This document shows positions 1-6,779 of a DNA stretch of 12,518 nucleotides, one piece after another. The stretch spans positions 1 through 12,518 of the forward strand of contig JACCVJ010000592.1 in NCBI GenBank assembly GCA_013698215.1, in the 5' to 3' direction. Below the pieces are notes generated by a model. It had not been told where the DNA came from and did not search any database. It worked only from the letters and a program-made list of their open reading frames with translations. Numbering within the stretch: the first letter of the stretch is position 1; each line of letters starts with the position of its first letter. Source of the stretch: Tatlockia sp. (GTDB lineage Bacteria > Cyanobacteriota > Cyanobacteriia > Cyanobacteriales > Chroococcidiopsidaceae). A program made the position numbers and the translations under genes.

Positions 1-2562
1 CCCTGCTGCCTGTAATTCTTCTAGCAAGGGCAATACTCCGGGCAGTAAATCCGCCGGACTCAAATCTTGAATAAAGGCTTCATAATAGCTATTTTTCCGT
101 GCCATCATTGCTTGAATGTCAGCTTCAGGAATAGAAACATCACCCAGTAAGTGCAGTAAAGAATCACGCCTTGCCAAACCGCGCATTGCCTCGTTAGCTT
201 GGCGATCAAAAGCAATTCCTTCCTCATCCGCTAACTGTTTCCAACCTCGGTAGTGATACTCAGAAGTGTCTGTTAACACGCCATCCAAGTCAAAAATTAC
301 CCCTTTAATTGGTAATGTTGTCAAAACAGGTACCGCTACATCAATTAGGCTTGATTCTTCACTGTTATTAATGTTTGTCACTTTTACCTCTGTAATTCCG
401 TCGGTACTTGTTAAGTCAAACTCATAACATTGTTGTTGCCAGTACAGCTTAAAATTTAAGCGCGTCCAACCAGGGGGTAAATGGGGAGTAGCGATAATTG
501 GCCCGGTTTCGGTTAAACGCACTCCTGCAAAACCAAAGATTACTGCTTGCCAAGTACCACCCGTAGAAGCGGCGTGAATGCCCTCATGAGCGTTGCCACG
601 TATATCTTTAAGGTCTACCAATGCTGCACGCATAAAATGCTCGTAGGCTTCGGCGCACAGGTCCAAGTCACAAGCTAAAATAGCGTGAATTGCTGGGCCC
701 AGTGAAGATCCATAGGTGTGATCGGTGCGATCGCTGTAATAGTCCCAATTAGTCCGCAGTAGGGCAAGGTCTTCCCGATTTGCCAGGGGTGTTTTTAAAG
801 GCAGTTGGCGCAGTAAGTACAACAACATCAACACATCGGGCTGCTTGAGAATTTGCCGTTGACCCGTAGCATCAATGCCCAAAAGTGCTTGCATTGATGT
901 AGTACGCCCTTCGTACTCAGACAAATCTACATCAATTAAATCAAAGAATCCATCACATTGTTCAATCAATCCAGTTTTGGGATTATGCAGTACAAGCAGG
1001 TGTTGCGCGACGTGCTGCCAGCGATCTAATCGTTGGGTAGTAAGATTTAGTTTTAGCTCAAGTTCTGTTGCTTTGGACGGATAGTTTGTTTGCAGCCAAT
1101 CTAACACAGCTACAGCAGTTTCCATATGCCACTGCACCATGCGGTTAGTAAAAGCATTATTGTCTACGTGTTCGTGGTTTTCATCGGGGCCAATCACATC
1201 GCTAATTTCGTAACAATTGCGAATTTCATTCCATTCAACCCGGCTACCCCAAAATACCGCAGTATCGAGGATAATTTCGGCTCCTTGTTGTTGCATCCAA
1301 TCGTTATCGCCCGTTGCTTGCCAATACTGCCAAACTCCGTAAGCTACATCGGTTGTAATGTGCAGTTCAATATCACCGCACCAAATCCTTACCTGCTCAC
1401 CATCGGGGCCTGTTATCCATCGGGGGGTTACTTCATCCCCCGTGCTGGCACTTTCCCAAGGATACATCGCCCCTTCATACCCAGCTTCAGTAGCTTTACG
1501 TCTTGCGCCATCTAAGTTGTGGTAGCGGTAAGATAGCAAGTTTTTTGCTACTTGGGGTTGAGTAAAAGTCAGGAAAGGGACAAGGAATATTTCTGTATCC
1601 CAAAATACGTGACCGCGATAAGCGTAGCCAGATAGGGTTTTAGCTGGAATACTTACTCTGTCGTCATGACGGGGTGCAGCTATTAAAAGTTGAAATAAGT
1701 TGTAACGAATAGCTAATTGAGCCGTGCGATCGCCTTCAATTACAACATCGCAATCGTGCCATAATTCATCCCATACCGCTCCATGAGCGGCTAGAAGGGT
1801 TGCATAGCTCTTAAAACTTGCTAAATGCTGCGAGGCTATTTGAGCAGGCTCCGAAACTTGTCTTGAAGTGAAGACTGTGACTATCTTTTCTAAAGTAGTA
1901 GTTTGTCCTTTTTGGGCGGTAAATTTGGTTTGTAAGTTGGCTGCTAGCTCTGTATCAACTTCGCAAGTTAGTTTTGTCGCTATACCTAGTTCAATACCAG
2001 ACTTTAAACAGCGCAGTTGTACCCAATCACTATTACGCGCGACTCCTGCGTTTAATAACTCCCAGTGCTTTACGCCTTGGTTGTCAGGGTAGGTGCTGAG
2101 ACTAGCATTTACTTCAATTATTCCAGTAAAATCTATGGGCGTAACAGAGCATCGCAGGATTAATAAATGCTCGTCTGCCATGCTTGCTAGGCGTTCAAAG
2201 TGCAACTTGACTGTATTGCCTGCGGGACTGCGCCACAGCACGTAACGGCTTAATATGCCCCAATGCAAGTCTAATTTGCGGGAGTATTCCAACACTTCGC
2301 CTTGAGCTAGGCTAAAAACTTCGCCAGCAATTGTAATTTGTAATTGTAGCCAGTCAGGACAATTTACTAACTCTGTATAAACTACCGGAACATCATCATA
2401 CACGCCATGAATAAATGTTGTGGCGTTTGCGCCGGGATAGCCTTCTTCAAAAGTGCCGCGAGTTGCTAAGTAGCCGTTGCCAATCGTAAACAGTGTTTCT
2501 TTATGATGTAATTCGGCAGGCAAAAATTCTGTTTCAATGACGTTCCAAGCATTTCTATCCAT
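1..2562 (-). CDS. GH65 disaccharide phosphorylase fused to beta-phosphoglucomutase (3' end beyond the left edge)
   Basis: I translated the minus strand from the ATG at 2562-2560. It stays open for 854 codons to the window edge, and an in-frame TGA 15 nt upstream supports this start. Residues 1 to about 740 form a GH65 phosphorylase: GHVFWDTE (317-324), YPWES (367-371), GPDEN with the presumed general acid E461, and the glycine-rich phosphate loop HEGIHAASTGGT (659-670). From about 753 a HAD domain starts: VIFDLDGVLTDT, with nucleophile D758 and acid/base D760, then RGLARRDSL, which matches the beta-PGM cap motif. GH65 enzymes phosphorolyse alpha-glucosides such as maltose, trehalose or kojibiose with inversion, giving beta-glucose-1-phosphate. 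Beta-PGM converts that to glucose-6-phosphate, so the fusion couples two consecutive steps in the cytoplasm (no signal peptide seen). Substrate cannot be read from sequence. Only about 100 residues of the roughly 220-residue HAD domain are visible. Confidence 0.93.
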   Translation of the reverse strand, partial: MDRNAWNVIETEFLPAELHHKETLFTIGNGYLATRGTFEEGYPGANATTFIHGVYDDVPVVYTELVNCPDWLQLQITIAGEVFSLAQGEVLEYSRKLDLHWGILSRYVLWRSPAGNTVKLHFERLASMADEHLLILRCSVTPIDFTGIIEVNASLSTYPDNQGVKHWELLNAGVARNSDWVQLRCLKSGIELGIATKLTCEVDTELAANLQTKFTAQKGQTTTLEKIVTVFTSRQVSEPAQIASQHLASFKSYATLLAAHGAVWDELWHDCDVVIEGDRTAQLAIRYNLFQLLIAAPRHDDRVSIPAKTLSGYAYRGHVFWDTEIFLVPFLTFTQPQVAKNLLSYRYHNLDGARRKATEAGYEGAMYPWESASTGDEVTPRWITGPDGEQVRIWCGDIELHITTDVAYGVWQYWQATGDNDWMQQQGAEIILDTAVFWGSRVEWNEIRNCYEISDVIGPDENHEHVDNNAFTNRMVQWHMETAVAVLDWLQTNYPSKATELELKLNLTTQRLDRWQHVAQHLLVLHNPKTGLIEQCDGFFDLIDVDLSEYEGRTTSMQALLGIDATGQRQILKQPDVLMLLYLLRQLPLKTPLANREDLALLRTNWDYYSDRTDHTYGSSLGPAIHAILACDLDLCAEAYEHFMRAALVDLKDIRGNAHEGIHAASTGGTWQAVIFGFAGVRLTETGPIIATPHLPPGWTRLNFKLYWQQQCYEFDLTSTDGITEVKVTNINNSEESSLIDVAVPVLTTLPIKGVIFDLDGVLTDTSEYHYRGWKQLADEEGIAFDRQANEAMRGLARRDSLLHLLGDVSIPEADIQAMMARKNSYYEAFIQDLSPADLLPGVLPLLEELQAAG

Positions 2563-2652
2563 GACTGGCTTATCTCACAACCGTAATTTTTTTAGTACGT
2601 GAATTGCTTTACTTAGCATTCCCTCGAAGCTAAACTATTTGGCTATTGTTGC

Positions 2653-2678
2653 AAAAACTTTACAAAACGCCGTAAAGT
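2653..2678 (-). terminator. Weak hairpin plus T-run after the debranching gene
   Basis: Read on the minus strand, ACTTTAC and GTAAAGT pair as a 7-bp stem around an 8-nt loop (GGCGTTTT), and the 3' arm runs directly into TTTT. It starts 26 nt after the debranching stop codon. The stem is AT-rich, so termination is probably partial and readthrough into the GH65 gene is possible. Confidence 0.35.
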
Positions 2679-2703
2679 AGGTTTTGAAAAGTTTTACCTA
2701 TAT

Positions 2704-4959
2704 CTATGCTTCAATGACTACGCGCAGATTTCCGCGTTTTCTAGCAACCCGACAAGCGGTAGTGCGCCCAGAACGTTCAAATTCTAAGTCAAGGATGGTA
2801 TTCCCAACGCGCAAGTTATGTAACGACAACTGATTGATCGATTCTGGTAGCGCCGGATCGATAATTCGCAAACAGTTATTTGCAGCATCCGGCACTAAGT
2901 TTACCATCATGTGCAACAACTGAAAGATACTTCCAGTAGCCCAGGCTTGGGGGGTGCAAGCAACGGGGTACTGTACGGGTGCATTGTTGCCATTACGTTC
3001 GTAGCCGCAAAACAATTCTGGGGGACGCTGGTAAGATTGTGCCAAAGTCATGTCTAGCAAGCCTTGAGATACTTCTAAGGCTTGTTCGGCAAGTCCCAAG
3101 CTTCGCAATCCCATCGCAATTAGGGAATTATCGTGTGGCCAGACCGATCCGATATGATAGCCCATCGGGTTGTAGGCTGGAGACAAACTACTCAATGTCC
3201 GAATCCCCCACCCATTGAACATATCCGGCGCTCGGAGTCTTTCGGCGACACTACTAGCGCGTTCGGTAGTAAGAATGCCCAAATGTAAACAGTGACCGGG
3301 ATTTGATGTAATACTATCTACTTGGTTTCCTTCGCCATCTAAAGCCAAAGCACAAAAATGTTGATCTTCCATCCAGAAGTCACGGTTAAATCGGGCTTTA
3401 AGTTCTCTAGCTTCTTCTAGCCAGCGATCGGCTAAATCGATCCGCTTTTTCATTCGGGCAATTTCTGCTAACCGAATTTTGGCAGCATAGGCATAAGCTT
3501 GTACTTCAGATAGGATAATTGGCCCGGTGGCAAGTTCGCCTTTACGGTTAACAATACAGTCTCCAGAATCTTTCCAGCCTTGGTTAGCAAGTCCGCGCCG
3601 CGATTTGCAGATATAGCCAAGATAGCCAGTTTCCTTACTATTGCGATCGATCCAATCCATTGCTGCAATTGCATTCACCCATAACCTATCTAAGGTTTCT
3701 TTGTCGTAAGTCCAGGCGTAATACTCGGCGTACAACATCAACCACAAAGGAGTAGCGTCAATGGTTCCGTAGTAAGGGGTATGGGGAATTTCTTGACAAC
3801 GCGCCATTTCTCCTTGGCGCAACTCGTGAAGAATTTTACCGGGTTCTTCTTCGCGCCACTCGTCTTCTACTTTGCCTTGGTAGAGTGCTAACAGGATTAA
3901 AGTTTCTTTGGCAATTTGCGGGTTCAGCATCAAAGTCTGAGAAGCAGTAATCAACGAATCTCTGCCAAATAATGTTGAATACCAAGGTACTCCGGCGGCT
4001 ACAGTTTTATGTTTGCCAAAGGTTTGACGCAACAAATATAAGTCTTGTTCGGCTCTATCAATTACGCGGTTAAAAGTTGCTTTATCAGAGCGTATCTGCG
4101 TAATTTGTTCGCCCCAGTGCTGTTCTTCTGAAGATTCCGCTGCTTTAGCTTGTTTTAGAGTCGAAGGAGCGTTGGTAATTGTCGATGCGGAGTTATTATT
4201 TAGCAGCATTTGCAATCGATAACCCAACTTTTGGGTTTCGTGGGAACCTAGCTCAATTTGCCACAAGGCTGTATAACCTTTAAATTCATCTGGGGTGCGA
4301 TACTGAAACTCAATAACTGATTGCATCAAAGATTTGTCTAACCCTTGGTGAGCAAGCCTTAGCGCTTTTGGGTGTCGCGGCGTGTTTTCTTCGGTGTTTG
4401 GGGCAAATTCTCTTAGTAGTTTCCCTTGTTTTTCCCGGTGAGCGCCTCTAATTTCAAATAAATCGACAAAATCAGAGTTGAAACTAATACTAATTTCAAA
4501 GCTGACAGGGATTGTACTGTAATTTGAAACTTCTATTTCTTCAAACAACGCTCCACTAACAGCAATTTCGCGGCGAATTCCTAGAGTGTCTGGTTTTAAA
4601 CGGTCTTCAATGTGCGGATTTGTACAGAGAATTGATAGCAAAAATCCTTTTTCGGCGGTACTGCTGAGTAATACAGGACTTCGCCCTTCTATTTGCAACT
4701 CTAACCGACTCAGATACCTAGTATCGTTGCAAAATAGCCCCATACTAGCGGTGCGATCGTCCATCAAACAGCCCGAAATATTGCCTAGAGTATCTGTAAC
4801 TAAAAATATATCGTCATCTTTAATTGTCAGGGTTGGCTGTGGTCGTTCGCTGATTACACAAGACCACTCGGTAATCGGTGCGTCTTGAGCGGGGATAAAA
4901 GCGATGCCGTCAACAATAATTTTGTCTGGTGTCGTGAGGGTTTCTGCTGTCATTGTCAA
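2704..4959 (-). CDS. Amylo-alpha-1,6-glucosidase / glycogen-debranching-type glucosidase
   Basis: This 751-residue protein has the two-part layout of bacterial amylo-alpha-1,6-glucosidases. An N-terminal beta-sandwich domain (about 40-260; GCLMDDRTASMGLFCNDTRYLS resembles the GDE_N family) precedes an (alpha/alpha)6-barrel glucosidase domain (about 290-750). The barrel shows GRDS (332-335), YYGTIDATPLW (396-406), GWKDSGD (461-467) and SVWPHDNS (605-612), which carry the acidic residues expected at the active site. The family acts on alpha-glucans or small alpha-glucosides. It differs from the GH13 debranching enzyme GlgX. True substrate is unknown. The longest frame begins at a TTG (4959-4957). 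The ATG two codons later (4953-4951) is as likely or likelier and gives 749 residues. The gene lies co-directionally 141 nt before the GH65 fusion and 409 nt after the GT4 gene, which suggests shared alpha-glucan or oligosaccharide metabolism. No signal peptide is seen, so it is probably cytoplasmic. Confidence 0.88.
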   Translation of the reverse strand: MTMTAETLTTPDKIIVDGIAFIPAQDAPITEWSCVISERPQPTLTIKDDDIFLVTDTLGNISGCLMDDRTASMGLFCNDTRYLSRLELQIEGRSPVLLSSTAEKGFLLSILCTNPHIEDRLKPDTLGIRREIAVSGALFEEIEVSNYSTIPVSFEISISFNSDFVDLFEIRGAHREKQGKLLREFAPNTEENTPRHPKALRLAHQGLDKSLMQSVIEFQYRTPDEFKGYTALWQIELGSHETQKLGYRLQMLLNNNSASTITNAPSTLKQAKAAESSEEQHWGEQITQIRSDKATFNRVIDRAEQDLYLLRQTFGKHKTVAAGVPWYSTLFGRDSLITASQTLMLNPQIAKETLILLALYQGKVEDEWREEEPGKILHELRQGEMARCQEIPHTPYYGTIDATPLWLMLYAEYYAWTYDKETLDRLWVNAIAAMDWIDRNSKETGYLGYICKSRRGLANQGWKDSGDCIVNRKGELATGPIILSEVQAYAYAAKIRLAEIARMKKRIDLADRWLEEARELKARFNRDFWMEDQHFCALALDGEGNQVDSITSNPGHCLHLGILTTERASSVAERLRAPDMFNGWGIRTLSSLSPAYNPMGYHIGSVWPHDNSLIAMGLRSLGLAEQALEVSQGLLDMTLAQSYQRPPELFCGYERNGNNAPVQYPVACTPQAWATGSIFQLLHMMVNLVPDAANNCLRIIDPALPESINQLSLHNLRVGNTILDLEFERSGRTTACRVARKRGNLRVVIEA

Positions 4960-5318
4960 GATTTCTGCTTTCTAGGGTTAGTTTGTTTTCTTGCTGCCAA
5001 AGATGGAGCTTTGCTGTACATTATTAACCGCTTAACTATAATTAAAAATACTTGTTTTATCCTGACAAGTGCCAAGTTAAAGGATAGTTACTTTTTAAAT
5101 ATAAAGTAATAAATCTATATTTTTGTTCATGACGAAAGTTTAAGTTTTTGAGTTTGGATTGGGGGTAATGACTTGATTTTTACTATATACCCAAGTTTTT
5201 ACCCTACTTTAGTCTGTGTCACTAAATTAAAGCTCATAAACTATTGTAAATTATTTTTAATATTTATATACAACCCATTAAATTTTTATCTATTGAAATT
5301 GGAATTAAGTAGAAGGAT
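4960..5318. other. AT-rich gene-free region upstream of the debranching gene
   Basis: No convincing gene lies here. The only frames are short, low-complexity and without ribosome sites. It should hold the minus-strand promoter of the debranching gene. A possible -10 is TATAGT (minus strand, 5040-5035), with no good -35. Two small inverted repeats are visible: ACTTGT/ACAAGT (5050-5055 and 5065-5070) and TTACTTT/AAAGTAA (5088-5094 and 5103-5109). Either could be a regulator site or an RNA hairpin in the leader; neither matches a motif I recognise. Confidence 0.4.
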
Positions 5319-5352
5319 TACAAGGATTTTGGGCGATCGCAAAATCCTTGTA
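5319..5352. repeat. 13-bp perfect inverted repeat with HIP1 spanning the loop (possible terminator of the GT4 gene)
   Basis: TACAAGGATTTTG (5319-5331) and CAAAATCCTTGTA (5340-5352) are exact reverse complements separated by 8 nt (GGCGATCG). The octamer GCGATCGC (5333-5340) fills the loop and the first base of the right arm. The structure begins 16 nt after the TAA of the minus-strand GT4 gene, where a terminator or mRNA-stabilising hairpin would lie. No T-run follows on the minus strand and only CTTGTAGAAATAC on the plus strand, so it is not a classic intrinsic terminator. Confidence 0.75.
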
Positions 5353-5368
5353 GAAATACACTGAAACG

Positions 5369-6415
5369 TTAGTTTTTATCGCGTTTAGAGGCAGTTAGCG
5401 CCATCTCAAAAGCTCTGAGATACTGATCGGTCATCGATTCAACACTAAAATTGTTGACTACATAATCTCGACAAGTTTGGCGATCTAGCTTACTAACTAA
5501 AGGGACAGCTTCAACCATTTTTTCGATAGAATGGCAGACAAAACCTGTCTTCTCATGGGCAATAACTTCAGGAACAGAACCCAAAGCCATACCAATTACA
5601 GGAGTTCCTGTCGCCATAGATTCAATCATCACTAGCCCAAAAGGTTCGCGCCAAGTAATCGGAAACAAAGTAGCCGTAGCACCGCTTAAAAGCGCAACTT
5701 TTTCATCGTGGGAAACTTCGCCCAAATACTGAATTTGCTCCCCATCGATATGGGATTCTAACTGTTCTGAGTAAAAAGCGCGATCCACCGCATCAATTTT
5801 ACCAGCCATTTTTAACGGCAATCCACTAGCACGAGCAATTTCAATTGCTTGCAACGGCCCTTTTTCTGGAGAAAGCCGACCGACAAAAGCAAGATAAGCG
5901 CTTTGGGTAGGGGTAGCACAAAAAGGATAAGCCTTAGTATCAATACCGTTGTAGACCGTATGGATATAGTTTAAGCCTAGGCGGGGTTCTCTTTGCGCCT
6001 CGCTAATACTAATGTAAGGCTGCCATGCAAACTGACGAAACATTTTTTCGTTGTCTGGGGTAAAAATTCCGTGCATGGTGTGAACTGTGGGAGTTTTAAC
6101 CAAGCTGCTATAAGGAAGCCCCGCACAGCCAACATGAGAATGGATAATATCAAAATGATCTGCTTGTCTGTAAACATCATGCAGCATCATTTGTTCGTAA
6201 AGCCCTGGCTCTTTGATACTAGGATCGAGCCTAAGAGCTTGGTCGTGGACAGATTTGAGTTTGGCTGTAGTCAGAGAGTCACCAGAAGCAAACAAAGTAA
6301 CTTCATGACCTCGGCGGACTAATTCATCGCTAAGTAAGCTGACAATTAGTTCTATACCGCCGTAGCGGAAAGGAGGAACGCGCTCCCACAGTGGAGCAAT
6401 TTGAGCAATTTTCAT
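5369..6415 (-). CDS. GT4-family glycosyltransferase
   Basis: This 348-residue protein has the GT-B fold signature of family GT4. The N-terminal Rossmann domain has the acceptor-side loop RYGGIE (17-22) and the region RRGHEVTLFASGDS. The C-terminal nucleotide-sugar domain has VYNGID (154-159), FVGRLSPEKG (177-186) and the E-x7-E motif REPFGLVMIES with E257 and E265, followed by GTPV. These features indicate a retaining transferase using an activated sugar donor (UDP-, GDP- or ADP-linked). Donor and acceptor cannot be read. No membrane segment is seen, so it is cytoplasmic or membrane-peripheral. The ATG at 6415-6413 fits the usual MKIAQIAP start of such proteins, though no clear Shine-Dalgarno precedes it. 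It is divergent from the histidine kinase and co-oriented with the debranching and GH65 genes downstream, but the 409-nt gap argues for separate transcription. Confidence 0.9.
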   Translation of the reverse strand: MKIAQIAPLWERVPPFRYGGIELIVSLLSDELVRRGHEVTLFASGDSLTTAKLKSVHDQALRLDPSIKEPGLYEQMMLHDVYRQADHFDIIHSHVGCAGLPYSSLVKTPTVHTMHGIFTPDNEKMFRQFAWQPYISISEAQREPRLGLNYIHTVYNGIDTKAYPFCATPTQSAYLAFVGRLSPEKGPLQAIEIARASGLPLKMAGKIDAVDRAFYSEQLESHIDGEQIQYLGEVSHDEKVALLSGATATLFPITWREPFGLVMIESMATGTPVIGMALGSVPEVIAHEKTGFVCHSIEKMVEAVPLVSKLDRQTCRDYVVNNFSVESMTDQYLRAFEMALTASKRDKN

Positions 6416-6779
6416 AGGTTAATAGCGGCAAAAAGTAGCAAAACGTAGGATAAAAATCCTCGCTTGCGATCGCACAAAAGCAGGTATAGGAAAAACATCT
6501 TTAATAAAGCAATTCCTTAAAGAAGATATAACATTGACAGGTACGGCAAAGGTAGAATGTATATCAAATTTGAGAAATTCAAGCCGACTTAATAAAGCAA
6601 AAGACTTAACGCTTCTTCGGTAAGATAAGTAAAGAAGATTATTAGTGGTGGTCTAAGGGTTCCAGCAACCGCCACAATTTCCAATTCCAGACAGCGACAA
6701 CAAGCAAAGTAAGTTTTTTGCTCTACTTCTTGGCGCGGCAGGCAACGGGAAAGTAGTTAGACGTAAAGAAAGACAAGCT
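6416..6779. other. Divergent intergenic region: GT4 and histidine kinase promoters/leaders
   Basis: This 364-nt gap must hold promoters for both flanking genes. On the plus strand TTGACA (6534-6539) is a perfect -35, but its best -10 (TAGAAT, 6553-6558) is only 13 nt away and TATATC is 20 nt away, so the promoter is uncertain. The leader after it is about 200 nt and contains possible hairpins: CTTCTT/AAGAAG (6612-6617 and 6632-6637), GTGGTGG/CCGCCAC with one wobble (6645-6651 and 6669-6675) and CTACTT/AAGTAG (6723-6728 and 6751-6756). An AGGAT-AAAA-ATCCT palindrome (6447-6460) lies six bases from a HIP1 site (6466-6473). No tRNA or known riboswitch is recognised. Confidence 0.4.
6557..6592 (+). 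CDS. Possible 11-codon leader ORF (speculative)
   Basis: ATG at 6557 opens a short frame encoding MYIKFEKFKPT, ending at TAA (6590-6592). AAAGG lies 4 nt before the ATG, a weak ribosome-site match. It sits in the long leader of the histidine kinase gene, after the candidate TTGACA. A frame this short is easily a chance event, and there is no run of one amino acid that would suggest attenuation. Confidence 0.12.
   Translation: MYIKFEKFKPT

Noticed and set aside
875..2092. Plus-strand frames of 69-129 codons
   Set aside because: They lie opposite the long GH65-HAD gene, whose motifs run through all of this DNA; they are antisense shadows.
5319..5352. Insertion-sequence end or MITE
   Set aside because: Only one compact palindrome is present, with no target duplication or partner terminal repeat in the window.
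4885..5364. Two plus-strand frames in and beside the AT-rich gap
   Set aside because: They have low-complexity hydrophobic or lysine-rich composition and no ribosome sites; the first overlaps the debranching gene and the second runs through the 13-bp inverted repeat.
5993..6322. 109-codon plus-strand frame inside the GT4 gene
   Set aside because: Antisense to clear GT4 motifs, with no family resemblance.
6645..6675. tRNA or known riboswitch in the kinase leader
   Set aside because: The GTGGTGG/CCGCCAC stem is isolated; no cloverleaf, anticodon arm or conserved riboswitch core could be found.
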